NCBI RefSeq assembly: GCF_027409185.1
Contig: NC_084472.1
Coordinates: 91,900,427 to 91,964,426, forward strand
Source: Cynocephalus volans
Lineage: Eukaryota > Chordata > Mammalia > Dermoptera > Cynocephalidae
DNA length: 64,000 nucleotides
Direction: 5' to 3'
Both the position numbers and the translations under genes were made by a program. Of the stretch, positions 35,800 through 47,168 are shown in pieces. Under the pieces are notes generated by a model, which saw only the letters and a program-made list of their open reading frames with translations, was not told the origin of the DNA and did no database searches. Within the stretch, counting starts at the first letter, position 1. Each line of letters opens with the position of its first letter.

Positions 35800-36900
35800 A
35801 TTGGACAAATGTTGGCTCAAATTTAGTAAGCCAATATAAAAACTTATCAGGAGGATAAGGTAAGGAGGTTGGCCTAAATTATTTAGAAATCTGTCTCAAT
35901 ATTATACATCATTTTAAAGTATAAACAAAACATTCATGAAGAGTGAGAAATTGCTAGAAATTATTTAACAAATCAAATTCATATTTGAAATAATTTTGCT
36001 GTGTACTGGTGTAAACAAACTACTTGTTGAACACATATTCCACATATTTACAAATATTGAATGATGAAAATATTTCTTCAGACACACTAAGAGGAGTCAA
36101 AGGAACACCTAAAACTATATACAATGAAAAGCTAAGTGAATAATGCTGTCATTTCTGTAGTATCTCAATTTTATTATGTAACTGAGGATTTACAGTGAAA
36201 AGGAATTTCAATTTCTGTTGTGAAGAATGTTTCTTCAATGATACCTTAATTTAAAGCAAGTTATACGAGACAGGGGGAGGAAATAAAAAGCAAGCATGGG
36301 ATTTTTTAAAAGTATCGTTGAAATGAACAGTTATTCACTTTGTTGACACTGAATAATAATATTTCATGTCATCTTAAACCCTCAACTTTAGTATTTTCTT
36401 TATTAGTGCAAGCTAGAAACATTGATATTAAGCGATTTTCCACATGAGGCTTTTCATTTTCTGTCTTTAGTGAACTGGACTGTAAATATGTGACTGTGGT
36501 AGCTGTTTTGCTTGCCTTTTGTTTCTTTCTGAAACTCAGCAAATAAAGTTTAACTTTAGATATTTCCTTACACATTTTTATTAAGCACAGGAAAAACTTC
36601 TTGGTACAGTTTTCTGTCCAGGAGAAACACTTTCTCTCGACTCCTGATGTTTTTTGTTTTTTTGTTTTTTTGTTTTTTTTATGTAAAGGGAGATGCATGG
36701 CTGTAGTAATCCTGGACTTTCTCTACTCCTGGTGGAAAAACTTACCTGATTGGTAGGTTTGGAGAAATCTAGACTTTTCCTCCTCATTTTATCTTAAAAG
36801 TTAATAGCATAGATTTACCTCTGTTCCCTCAAGCTTCAAATTTTACAGGGGCCGCCTGTGCATGAATGGATATCTGTTTAAAACTGGGATTCAATTTTAG
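35800..36900. other. Unassigned AT-rich sequence
   Basis: A patterned T tract (G followed by T6-T8, repeated) lies at about 36648-36680. A minus-strand frame of 109 codons at 36369-36698 is Lys-rich largely because of this tract and is not called. No gene seen. Confidence 0.5.
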
Positions 36901-36923
36901 GAGGCCCACTTCCCTCTAGATTT

Positions 36924-37071
36924 TTTTTTTTTATTTTTTGCCTTTTTTTTCATGACTGGCACTCAACCAGTGAGTGCACCAGCCATTCCTATATAGGATC
37001 TGAATCCGCGGAGGGAGCGTCACCGCGCTCCCAGCGCCGCACTCTCCCAAGTGCGCCACGGGCTCGGCCCT
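36924..37071 (-). mobile_element. CYN-type tRNA SINE (short form), antisense
   Basis: Reverse complement of GGGCCGAGCCCGTGGCGCAC... through ATCCTATATAGGAATGGCTG to an A-rich tail (T-rich here on the left). Duplication CACTTCCCTCTAGATTT (36907-36923) and CACTTTCCTCTAGATTT (37072-37088), 16 of 17 identical. It lacks the second module of the copy at 12093. Confidence 0.9.
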
Positions 37072-37439
37072 CACTTTCCTCTAGATTTAAGCCATATCCT
37101 TCAACCTAAATTTTGTCCATACTAAAGGCTATAATATGGCTTCATCTACCTCACCCTTTTGTCTTATTTCTTCATCGGTTAAAAACACAGTTGCAGAAGA
37201 AGATAGATTTTTAAAAAATTGGACTCCTTTAAACATTTCTTCAAGTGTCATCATAGTCCTTTATGAATAGTAGGAAAATAGAAGAGATGAAAAAGTCATT
37301 AGGTATCCAATTAGATAATCTTTATTGCTCTGCTGTGAACACAGAATTATTCTCCAGGATATAAAGTATTAAATTCTATGTTTTTAAGGACTAAGGACAT
37401 TCTGCTTCCTGATTGATTGCCCTAATAAAATGCAATTTA

Positions 37440-37625
37440 ACACATATGAACTACAAAATCAGCCAGACTTGAGTTTAAGTTCTCACTATATTACTCATTA
37501 GCTTCATGGTGTCGGAAATTTCTCTCAATTTGAAATTCAGTTTTTTTCCAGCAGCAAAATAGGAGGAATAATATTCAGTCCATTATTAGAAGGATGCATA
37601 TGATGAGAGCTCTATAAATATTAGC
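37440..37625 (+). repeat. MIR SINE, sense
   Basis: CAGCCAGACTTGAGTTTAAG at the left, a decayed core, then AAAATAGGAGGAATAATATT and ATGAGAGCTCTATAAATATT at the right. Confidence 0.55.
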
Positions 37626-38169
37626 CCAATCATCCCCTCCCATATAAATTTTCATCAAATACATTGTATAACATTTATTTATGAACTGTATGATTAATAT
37701 TTTGACAAATAATTTCTAATGGAAACATTCTTGGGAATAATTTATAGTAGGACACATACAAAAACAGGATGATGTTTAAAAGAAGGGTCCATTTAAAGAA
37801 AATAGAATTTTTTCTAGGTTAATTAAAGGTGTTATCATACATTTTTATAAAATTCACAAACAGTAAAAACAAAAGTCACTTCCAAACTCCATTCTTGCAG
37901 GAAAAGGGGGTTTGGAATGATGCTTTCAAATGCACATCTCTTTGATGTTCAAAGACCTCTTACAATTAGAGTGTCCTTTCTATAACCAATCTTGTTCCTT
38001 AAAATATCTTGAATATCTGATCTCAGTTCCCCTGAAGGGACTGCTGGGATATCATCTGGACCAATCCTAAAATATTGTTAGTCTCACAGCACTTAAACAA
38101 GCTAGTTTCTTGTGGGAAACTTGATCCCTTTTATCCTTCTTAATATAGAGGTGATGAATTTTATTGTTC

Positions 38170-38310
38170 ATCAGAGACACTTATGGATATTGCTTCAAAA
38201 TATGCACCAGCAGAGATTCTGATTCACGTGTTGGGTGGGCCCTAGGTATGGGTCATTTAAAAAATTCTCTAGATAATTCTGAAAAATAGCAGAGATTGAG
38301 AATAACTGCT
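38170..38310 (+). mobile_element. MER5-type hAT relic
   Basis: AGCAGAGATTCTGATTCACG, GGTGGGCCCTAGGTATGGGT and the decayed end TGAGAATAA match the MER5 group, a short non-autonomous hAT family. Confidence 0.5.
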
Positions 38311-38319
38311 GGAAGCTTT

Positions 38320-40120
38320 TGAGCTCCTTTTGGATGGGTTCCTGTGAGCCAAGGAGAATCTCATAGTGATCACAAAACAGCACTTGAATTCTTGGAGGAG
38401 CCCAGAACTAATCTTATTTGACTACTTTCTATAACACATATTCCAAAGTCTACTGCCATCTTTTGAGGCTCAAGTGTACACCAGGCAACGTTATTCCCAC
38501 TGAGTACCCAAGAGTCTAATCTAGAACTAACATTTTTTTTCATGGTATATAAACAATAACCTAACTGTAGTTTGACCTGATTCATTCATTTGACTCTATC
38601 AGTCACCATTGCTATTAATATTTTTCCTGAAACTTGTCAGCAAAATGTTAAACTCAAGGGTTCTATAAATTGTCTTTGACCACCTGCCAGTATTACTGTA
38701 TTCTTTCAATTACAGACATGCTCTAGTTTCTCTTATTCCAACTTGGTCTACTTTGTTCCTGTATAAAATTTGATTGGGGTGGTGGAGGCTTATTGCAAGT
38801 CTTTCTCCAGATTTAATTCATATCCCATAGGGTTTAGACCCACAAATAATTTACCAAAATGGAAAAATAAGTCATGTAAAAGCAGTTGGTGAGCTCAGGA
38901 GAGGGACTCGATGCTGGCTGGCAGTTTGGGATGCAGGGGAAATGATGGGGGTTTATTTTTCAGGGTGGGATGTGGTTGCCCCATCCTGCTGCTGAATGGA
39001 TTCTGAAAAGACACACTTCTATGTGGTGGTTTCTTCTGGGAGGTATGATTAACTGAGCAAGATTGTTCTCTGTTGTGGTTTTGGAAGAACAACTGGGTAA
39101 GGGCACTGTGCTTATAGAGCACATTTGTTTGGTCTAAAAACCAGTGTCTTTCCACAACTACACCCGCTGTTTAGATCAGTAATTCATTAAATTTCTGACT
39201 TAAACCCATGCTCTGGCTTTGAGAAAATGATGCCTGGAGAGAAGAAAATTACCAGAGCATACACTATCTCCAAAAACCTTTCGGAACAGAGGATTGCTAC
39301 TTGTTCAGTGCATGACTTTAGAGAAACCACAAAGCCTGAAAATACTAATTTTTTCATTAAAACGCCACAACACTCAAACCAAGAGTTTTAAACCGTGGTT
39401 TTCATATACTGTTAAAAGCTCTATAATAAGCAACTTTTGGAATCAGGATGAAAACTAATTATAGAACTATTTTGCCATAGCTGTTTCTATTTACATCTTC
39501 AAAACCACAGAAACAAATGATGTAGGTTTTCCTAACACATCAGCATCTTCCTGATTTCTGAGTTCTTTGAAGCCGTTCTTCAATCTTTCCCTGGAAAACA
39601 CATTGTGGTTGTATATTCCCAGTCCTGCAACAATATCAGTTTATAGCTTTTAGTCCACGTGTCCTATTCTTTCATTAAAACACTGACTCTCGGGACACTC
39701 ACACTCAAAGTAGACAAAAGATCAAAGTTATTATACACACGATTCATGCTGTCCAGTCCGTTTTGTGTGTGTCTAATCTTTTTGTGATTGTCTACTTCTT
39801 CAGTAGCAGCAAAACACAGGAGAAACATATTTCATGTTCGTGACTATCTGCTATGTTGTATTCTCCACCATCAAAATGCAAGTAGAACTTTTGGGTTGAT
39901 TTTTAAGAAAAATAAAAATTTGAAAGTGAAAGAAACTGTCCAGAGCAAAATTTTCAAGATATTGCAATGAATTGGATGTTTGGGTTTCAGACTTAGAAGG
40001 TTTTGTAGCCAATTTACACTGTGGCAATTGACTCAGCCTGGAGAGCCTGCTGATTGTGGAAGTCATTCTCTTTAGAGTCCAGCCTCACAGACACACCCAA
40101 TTGACCTCGAATTAATCAGT
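38320..40120. other. Unassigned AT-rich sequence
   Basis: No gene, RNA or clear repeat recognised. Confidence 0.5.
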
Positions 40121-40131
40121 AGCCACCTACA

Positions 40132-40320
40132 CCACGGTTCTCAGTCTCCTCTGCACATTAGAAGCACCTGGGGAGCTTTTAACAATCCCTATACCAGGTA
40201 ATTAAATCAGACCAATTAAGTTATAGTCTCTGGGGGTGTGGCTCAGTCACCAGTAGCTTTTAAAGTTTCCCGGATGAATGCAATGGGCAGCCAAGGTTGT
40301 AAAACCACAACTCCCTATCC
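40132..40320 (+). mobile_element. MER5A-type hAT relic
   Basis: Begins CACGGTTCTCAGTCTCCTCT, then AGAAGCACCTGGGGAGCTTT and TCTCTGGGGGTGTGGCTCAG. These are MER5A landmarks in sense. Confidence 0.7.
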
Positions 40321-40689
40321 AGAGCACATCCCTGAGGTTCCAATTACTTGGCATATTTATTCTTCCTGTTACCAGTATGGGGTAAGAAGCTGTCTTGGAC
40401 TCCCAGAAAACTTTCCATTTTTATAAGTATCCCTGAATTGGACAAACTGCATAACAGAAAATAAGCAAAAGGTAAAACATGCATGTCTATCAAGGATTTG
40501 TAATCTCATACATTCAATCTCATAAGTAATTGAAGTTCATTTGTCTAAAAGAGAAATCTTTTATATACCTATTATAGCAATGATTATAAAGAATTTAATT
40601 CCTAATGACTTTGAGATTGTGGGAAAAAAGATATTCTTATGTATTTCTGCAGGAGTGAAAATTCTGCTACTCCTAACGAAAATAGCTAA

Positions 40690-40920
40690 TATCTGATAAG
40701 CAGTAACAATGAACCAGGAATTGTTTGAAGTACTCCATGTAAATTAACTCATTTGATTCTCCCTACAATCAAGTGAGATAAATTTTATGATTATCCCAGT
40801 TTCAGCAAGGAGATTGAGGCTGAGTCACACTCCCGAGGTCGCACACCTAATGCTGGGGAGGAGCAGGGATGCACAGGCTGGCAGTGTAGATCCAGAGTCA
40901 GCATTCCTAGTACTCATAGA
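40690..40920 (-). repeat. MIR SINE, antisense
   Basis: TTAACTCATTTGATTCTCCC, AAGGAGATTGAGGCTGAGTC and GGTCGCACACCTAATGCTGG follow the inverted MIR from tail to head. Confidence 0.7.
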
Positions 40921-40959
40921 AAGGTAGGGAAATTTGATACTCTGGGTCTTAAATAGGCC

Positions 40960-41165
40960 TCAAGACAGCAAAATTCCTCTTTCAGGAACTTGTCCTAAGA
41001 AAATAACCAGATATGTAAAAATATGTCCTCTAGAAATGAGATAAAATATTGAGTGAAAAGGAAAAGCAAGTTAAAAGTCCACGAACAGGGAGTTGGTTAA
41101 GTTAACCATATCACAGCCATACCATCGGACAATATGTTCCCATTAGGAACTGTGTTGTAAAGTGG
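40960..41165 (+). mobile_element. L1M 3' UTR fragment, sense, left part of a split copy
   Basis: GGAACTTGTCCTAAGAAAAT, ACAGGGAGTTGGTTAAGTTA and CCATTAGGAACTGTGTTGTA follow an old L1M/HAL1-type 3' end. The expected continuation appears about 920 bases later at 42086. Confidence 0.5.
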
Positions 41166-41551
41166 TTCTTCTAAACCACTTTCGCACTGTAGGGAAAATA
41201 CAGGAAAATGGTCAGGGCCCCTCAGATGTTCAGAACCTTGCCAAGCATTTGACATAAATATGCACGTGCGCCTAGGTGTTCCTTGGCTATTGTCTGATGT
41301 AGATGCGTGTGGGCACCTGGGTGTCCTGGGTTATGGACTTAAATATAAAGGGTGAGTGGCTCTGATCCACAGGGTCCCTTGCCCCTGGGATGCCCCTGGG
41401 GAGACCATGGGGAGGCAGCTACTGCTGCTGGAGGCTATTGCTCCCAGTGCCCCAAGAGGCCACCACTGCTGCTGCTTTTGCTGCTGCTACTGCTGAGGAC
41501 TGAGCTTGTGTTGTCTGCCAGTGGCTCCTGGGATCTTTCCCAATTACCTAG

Positions 41552-41730
41552 CATGGACCTGCATGTGAGGTGTCTGGAGACCCAGCCTGGCATGTGAGGG
41601 GTCTGGTGACCCAGCTTGGCATGTGTGGAGTCTGGTGACCCAGCCTGGCATGTGAGGGGTCTGGTGACCCAGCTTGGCATGTGTGGAGTCTGGTGACCCA
41701 GCCTGGCATGTGAGGGGTCTGTGACCCAGT
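41552..41730. repeat. 29-bp minisatellite with 58-bp alternation
   Basis: CCC starts of successive units fall at 41581, 41610, 41639, 41668 and 41697, exactly 29 bases apart, then 41725 after a one-base loss. Units alternate strictly: type A has AGCCTGGCATGTGAGGGGTC and type B has AGCTTGGCATGTGTGGAGTC, so the true period is 58. A diverged partial unit precedes the array. Confidence 0.95.
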
Positions 41731-41741
41731 CTATACAATGG

Positions 41742-41779
41742 ATTTGAAGGGTCCGATCCCTAGTCCAGACCCTTCAAAT
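41742..41779. repeat. Perfect 12-bp hairpin
   Basis: ATTTGAAGGGTC (41742-41753) and its exact complement GACCCTTCAAAT (41768-41779) enclose a 14-base loop. It lies just past the minisatellite. No T-run follows, so it is not a terminator-type signal. Confidence 0.9.
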
Positions 41780-42085
41780 GGAAACTTAGTATAACTAAAA
41801 CAATGAAACATTTTTGCTTTAGTTATGAAATGCCTAGCCATACAATTAGTGGAGCTAGTCATGTAACCCAACAGCTGGTGTAGTCATGTAGCTTTACACA
41901 CACCATGGCCAGTGAAGAGAATGACAGTGTTTTTGTCACATACTGGGTAAACAGTCAAGTTGGCCAATGCTGACTGGTTCTGGAAGCTGGTAGCACAGGC
42001 CCACCTAGCCACTGTGGGAGCTGAAGGCATCAGTATCTTGGAATGCCTGTACTTCATCACCAAAGAACAGATGGAAAGTTCTCAT

Positions 42086-42230
42086 GTATAGGAATATGTT
42101 TTACCATAGGGAAATGTTCACTAGATTTTGCTAAGTGAAGAAAAAGCAAACTATAAGAAAGCATCATAGTATGTTCCAGACTGATGAATCTATCAGCACA
42201 TGTTATTACAGATGGTCATGCTAACTATTA
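42086..42230 (+). mobile_element. L1M 3' UTR fragment, sense, right part of the split copy
   Basis: GGAATATGTTTTACCATAGG-GAAATGTTCAC, then TGCTAAGTGAAGAAAAAGCA and CATCATAGTATGTTCCAGAC, fits the L1M 3' end that should follow the piece ending at about 41165. Confidence 0.5.
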
Positions 42231-42545
42231 AAGCATTAAAGGGTCTCTACAGCAGTGGGTAAATAGCCTCTGTACCAAAAACCTACCACCAACACAACAG
42301 GGACACAGGGCTTCTCTGACATCTGGCAACCCTGGAGCACCTCAGGATAAAGCCACAGTAAAGTAAAGCCTGGCATGGAGGGCTGGGTTTTTGTTGGTGG
42401 TGCAGAGTGGGATTATTGTTCAAGATCCTTCTCAACCATCATCCAGAATTTGTTCTGACTGATTGGATCCTGAGATTTGCAGGTGGTTAAATGTTTTAAA
42501 TGGCACCTCTCTCTCCCTTCCTCTCTCTCCTTCTTTCTCCCCCCC

Positions 42546-42567
42546 ATATATATATATGTATACATAT

Positions 42568-42598
<31 letters not shown>

Positions 42599-42599
42599 A
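42546..42599. repeat. (TA)n/(CA)n microsatellite
   Basis: TA repeat, then (AC)11-like run, then TA repeat. Confidence 0.9.
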
Positions 42600-42910
42600 T
42601 GAAATACTGTAACATTCTTTGTGTCTTCTAATTCCCCTGTTACAACATCAATATGATTACACAGGGTACTCTTTAGTATTGCTATCTGCTAGGAACTCTT
42701 TTTTTCCTAGAAAATATTTCCATGTAACCACTTGGCTATATTGGGAAATTCCATATTTTTATAGACACCCTTCATCCTACCCAACATGATCCAAACTGGC
42801 CAATCTTAATCCTTTTTTCTTCTGGTCACTATTAATTGGCTTGTGAATGGACATATGACCCAAGCCATGCCAATTAGAATCCTTTCTGAGTTTTGTTTGT
42901 TTGTTTGTTC

Positions 42911-42978
42911 TGTGCGTGTGTGTATGTGTGTATGCGTGCGTGCGTGCGTGCGTGCGTGCGTGTGTGTGTGTGTATGTG
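42911..42978. repeat. (TG)n/(CGTG)n microsatellite
   Basis: TG repeats flank an uninterrupted run of GCGT/GCGTGCGT units (about 42934-42960). Alternating purine-pyrimidine sequence with CpG steps is prone to Z-DNA. Flanking words (GACCCAAGCCATGCCAATTA) suggest it sits in an old, unnamed LTR or repeat. Confidence 0.9.
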
Positions 42979-42984
42979 CTTTCC

Positions 42985-44130
42985 TGGAACCAAAATACTC
43001 AGTCCCTTTTAGTTTGGGAAGGTATAACATGTACAGCGTGGGGGCAGGTAGTGACATACGGCTATGTCTCTGTCATAGAAAAGAGCTGCTTTTTAGTAAA
43101 AAAAAGACTGAAGCAGAGGCAAGAGGTGGGGAGATGTGCTAGTTGTTCTTAGGCCTGAATTTATCCCTTCCCTTCTAATTTTTATCCAGCCTCTTCCTTG
43201 GATTCTCTGAGGTATTTCAATTTGTGCTTCTAGCACTTAGAACCTTAAGATTCTTGATTAAAACACTGTCCACCCTATTTAACTTCTATTTCCTTTTTGT
43301 CCTAGTATAAAGCCCTAAAGGAATTAAACTCAGCAAATTAAGTTGTTCTGAGAAAATTTGGGGCAGTGGGCTGCTGCCAGGAAAAGTAGCCATGGGCAGT
43401 ATTAAGGTCCCTGAGGGATAAAGCCAGGAGAAGAGGCCCTAAGAGAAGTGTGGGGGCAGAGAAACAGAGTCTTTTTCAGCGTTCTGCCTACGGCACTGCT
43501 GCAGGGAAGTGAGTTAGTGTTTTTGTTTGCACATGTTATTTAAAAGATCAGAAAAAGCTAGAAATTTTTTTGTGTGTGTATTTAGAGTTAAGGGCTGATA
43601 GCACTACTAAAGGACACCCTTTGTGGCCATTTTGAAGTTGTAACAGGGCAGTTAGAAGACACAAACAGATTGCAGTATTTCATTATGCCAGGTACAGGAG
43701 ATCGTGGCAGAGGGGGGCCACATCGAGAGCTCCTGAACTGCACCCCCTGGCAGGTAGCTGCCTTCTCTGATTAGAATAATGCTGACCCTGGTTCCCAGCA
43801 GCACCGGCCCCATCAGCAGTTGGAAGAGCCTTTTCATTTGAACTCGTAGAAAGACCCCTTGCTAGCTATGAACTTGAATGCGACTTCAGTCCATAAACCC
43901 AGTGTTACAAGATATATTTATTTATTGTTTTTAAATCTGAATAATTTGTCTTTGAAAATCCATCTCAGTTATTCCTGGGGCCTCTCTTTTTTTTCCTCCA
44001 GATTCAACATGAATATGAGAATTTCTCATATCTATAAAATGGAGAAAGGACTCTCTTATCTCTAGGTTGTCATGGTGATAGCCAGTCTCCTCGTAATCCC
44101 TAGTAGTGGGCCATTTCATGTAGCTGGTTT
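42985..44130. other. Unassigned sequence
   Basis: No gene or clear repeat fixed. Words around 43040-43150 could belong to an old LTR. Confidence 0.4.
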
Positions 44131-44132
44131 AA

Positions 44133-44180
44133 GAACTTTCTTGGTTAAAAAAAAAAAAAAAAAAGAGGAACTTTCTTGGT
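44133..44180 (+). mobile_element. Poly(A)-only insertion with target duplication
   Basis: GAACTTTCTTGGT occurs at 44133-44145 and again, identical, at 44168-44180. Between them is only T, then an A18 run (44147-44164), then GAG. This is the footprint of L1-driven priming that copied only a poly(A) tail. Confidence 0.75.
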
Positions 44181-44184
44181 GCTG

Positions 44185-44775
44185 GGAGATACAGTGACTA
44201 GAGTTCATCCTCCTCTGGTGCACCACACAGCTATTCCCCTTTGAAGACTGTCCACCTCTCTGGAGGCGTGCTAGGTTGAGGCAGAGGTCACTGCTGTTGG
44301 GCAGATCCAGCAATTTCTGTGCCTTTCTATAAGGAAATCATCTTTCTTTTTAGCTGCTCTGACTACCCCCTGCCACACTCCGCTGGCTCCCCCTAGCAAA
44401 GCACCCTAAAAAAGCTCAGGCTTTTGGAACCCAAAACCCAGGAAAGGAGTATCTTTACCTCTGCTTTCCGTGTGGAATCCAAACCTTCCCTATGATAAGG
44501 CAGAGGAATGAGACACCTGCTTGTCACAGGAAAAGAAATATGCAAAGAGAGCTAAAGTAAATTTCTGGCACAATAAATATCCTTCACATACTTTCAGTTG
44601 TGAGCTGCTTCTGAAAAACACTGGGGAGAAAAATGTAGTCCCCTATCATATCTTATCATCCTTGCCCTTATACCTCCAATCCCTGGATAAGCCCAGAGTT
44701 TCCTCCTTGTTTGGGGGAGACTGCCAGGCTTCGCCTGCAGCTGCATCTCGTAGTTGATTTGTTATGGTACCGACA
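44185..44775. other. Unassigned sequence
   Basis: No gene or clear repeat recognised. Confidence 0.5.
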
Positions 44776-44779
44776 TTCA

Positions 44780-46075
44780 TCTTTGTCTTTTTTTTATTAA
44801 TTGTAACATAGTTGATTGTACATATCTGTGGGGTACGGAGATCAATATGATTGATATGGATATCAAGATTGACAAGAATATCAATACCTGTGTGCAAAAT
44901 AGGATGCTCAAATCAGGATAATTAGTATATTCAACATTATACAATGTAATTGTTTGGGGGGCCCTTTACCAATTCCTCCCTTACCCCCACCGCCTTTCCC
45001 ACCTTTGGTAACCTCAGTTCTGTTCTCTCCTTTTGAAAGTTCAATGTATTATTGTGATTGTTGTAGCTTTCTTTCTCTCTTTTTTTAAAAAATTTATTTC
45101 TTAGCTCCCAATTATGAGTGAGGACATGCAGTATTTCTCTTTCTGTGCCTGGCTTATTTAGCATGATTTTCTCTAAGTTTATCCATGATGCTGAGAATGG
45201 CAGTATTTCTTTTTTAAGGCAGAGTAGTTTTCCTCTGTGTAGATGTACCACATATTCCTTGTCCACTCATCCGATGATGGACATTTTGGTTGGTTCCAAC
45301 TCTTAGCTATTATTGTAAATACCAACAAGCACGGGAGTACAGGTATCCCTTTGACATGGTGATTTCCACTCCTTTGGATATATACCCAGCTGTGGGATAG
45401 CTGGGTCATATGGTAGATCTATCTGTAATAGTTTGAGGAATCTCCATGCCATTTTCCACAATGGCTGCGTGATTTTACAGCTGCACCAACAGTATAGGAG
45501 GGTTCCTCTTTCTCTGTATCCTTGCCAGCATTTGTTATTCTCTGTCTTGTTGGTAATAGCCAGTCTAACTAGGGTGAGATGATATCTCAGTGTGTTTTGA
45601 TTGGCATTTCCCTGATGCTGAATGATGTTTAGCATTTTTTCATGTGTCTGTTGGCCATTTGTATGTCTTTGAGAAATGCCTATTCAGCTCCTTTGCCCAT
45701 TTTTTAATTGGGTTATTTGTTTCTTCCTGTTAAGTTGTTGATTTACTTGTATATTCCAGATATTTAATCCTTTGTTAGATGCATAGTTTGCAAATATTTA
45801 CTCCCACTCTATAGGTTGTCTTTTCACTCTATTAAATGTTTCTTTTGCTGTGTAGAAGCTTTTTAGTTTGATATAATCCCATTTGTTTATTTTTCCTTTT
45901 GTTGCCTATGCTTTGGGGTCATATTCATTAAGTCTTTGCCCAGTCCTACATCCTGAAGTGTTTCCCCTATGTCTCCTTTTAGGAGTTTTATAGTTTCAGG
46001 TCTTACGTTTAAGTCTTTAATCCATTTTGAGTTGATTTTGGTATATGGTGAGAGGTACTTTCTCACATCTGTATA
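44780..46075 (-). mobile_element. L1MA-like LINE 3' end, antisense, 5'-truncated
   Basis: On the minus strand this decodes to the C-terminal part of L1 ORF2p in broken frames: LWKMAWRFLKLLQ, LPYDPAIPQLGIYPKE, KSWNQPKCPSSDEW, MWYIYTEENYSALKK and ILPFSASWINLEKIML. A 3' UTR (44780-45090) follows, with its A tail at the left as T's. Frame changes near 45400 and 45250 show it is inactive. The 5' end is lost at about 46075. Confidence 0.9.
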
Positions 46076-46079
46076 GTAA

Positions 46080-46790
46080 TGATATTAAAATTAAAATATT
46101 TAGCCCATTAGGTAGTTTAGTATTATGTAATTAAAAAAACACCCAAAATAATTTATTAAATCCTATTCTTTGAGTACCCACTTTCTAGTGAACATGTGTC
46201 TTAATAATGATTTCATTTTTCCTGTTTGTTTCATACAGGAATAATTATGCACTAGGTCCTAAATTGTTTAGGAGGCTTAGAGGAATAGCAGACGTCAGAT
46301 GTATCTCAGGAGTTTAAGTAAAAACCTGATTGAGGTGAAAGACTGGAAGAGTAAAACAGAAGCAAACAGAAATGCTGTAGTCGAGCCTCCAAGCTGCAGC
46401 CTGGGTAAACTATATGTGTGTGTGTACATATTATTCATACATACCACACATTCACACATACAGCCATAATCCCCTATACATACTCATTTATGGGCTTTCT
46501 CTAGGATCATTAATATACATATCTTCTCAATATTTACATTTAGACGAATACTGAATGAGTGTGTCCAAGAATGTATTTGAAAAAGGAAGGTGTTATTACA
46601 ACACTCACTAATTGGGAAGTTGTTTGTCAGACAACTGAACTATCTGGACCACAGCTAAGAACTGAGAAGAAAACAAAACAGATGTCTCAGAACACTTCAA
46701 CACTGGGCACTCTATTTAGAAAAGCATCATTTTAGTCTGTTTACCCTTATGTTACATACACTTCAAGTCAGCCAGGTTTTTTGGTTTCTA
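46080..46790. other. Unassigned AT-rich sequence
   Basis: No gene or clear repeat recognised. Confidence 0.5.
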
Positions 46791-46794
46791 TGAT

Positions 46795-46990
46795 GAAAGG
46801 CCTTGAATTTTGGATCCAGAAGGGCTTGGGCTTGAATTCAAGTGAATTAACTCTTCTGAGGCCCATTTTCTTCATCTGAAAAAGCAGAAATAATTACATT
46901 TAATTCTGACGTTATATTATGAGAATTAAAGAAACTAACATATGAAAATAATCTAATGGAACCTGATACATAGAAAGTGTTCTTCAAATA
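46795..46990 (+). repeat. MIR SINE, sense
   Basis: GGATCCAGAAGGGCTTGGGC, CTGAGGCCCATTTTCTTCAT-CTGAAAAAG, ATGGAACCTGATACATAGAA. MIR with its core partly decayed. Confidence 0.65.
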
Positions 46991-47022
46991 GTAATTTGGG
47001 GTTTTTTTTCTCCTTTTCCCAG

Positions 47023-47168
47023 CCCATGGCGGATTGGAAGCAGAAGAGGAAGAGGATTCAAAAATGTGCAGACCAACAATTGAAAGAAATAACAGCTGCA
47101 GCCTGACCATAAGAGATATTGAAGTAGACAAAATAACTCAAAAATACCATGATCCTGCTAGCTCCTGA
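47023..47168 (+). pseudogene. Possible orphan terminal exon or coding relic
   Basis: A strong acceptor-like tract (TTTTTTTTCTCCTTTTCCCAG) ends at 47022. After it, one frame is open for 48 codons to TGA at 47166-47168 and reads HGGLEAEEEEDSKMCRPTIE, then RNNSCSLTIRDIEVDKITQK. Past the stop the same frame goes on for 24 codons (STKKKVKQRSVCFSEDGE). AATAAA-type words lie at about 47270-47310. This could be the last exon of a gene, a decayed exon or chance. No family is recognised. Confidence 0.3.

Larger units (their letters stand above)
41166..42085 (+). mobile_element. LTR-like insertion with minisatellite (unclassified)
   Basis: This block splits an L1 fragment. It has a TATA-like TTAAATATAAAGGG at 41339-41352, a GC-rich stretch rich in CTG units (41400-41500), a 29-bp minisatellite and a 3' part with no known match. 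The order (moderate GC, TATA, GC-rich leader) resembles an LTR and leader region of an ERV, but I find no matching ends or target duplication. Borders are set by the L1 break and are approximate. Confidence 0.35.

Noticed and set aside
36648-36680. Poly(A) tail of an antisense retrocopy
   Set aside because: The patterned T tract has no recognisable retrocopy body or target duplication around it.
41574-41730. CRISPR array
   Set aside because: Units are contiguous 29-bp tandem copies without unique spacers.
41742-41779. Intrinsic terminator
   Set aside because: The stem is perfect but no T-run follows, and the genome is eukaryotic.
45303-45635. 110-codon minus-strand frame as a gene
   Set aside because: Its sequence is the C-terminal part of L1 ORF2p, frameshifted at both ends. 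It is a LINE fossil.
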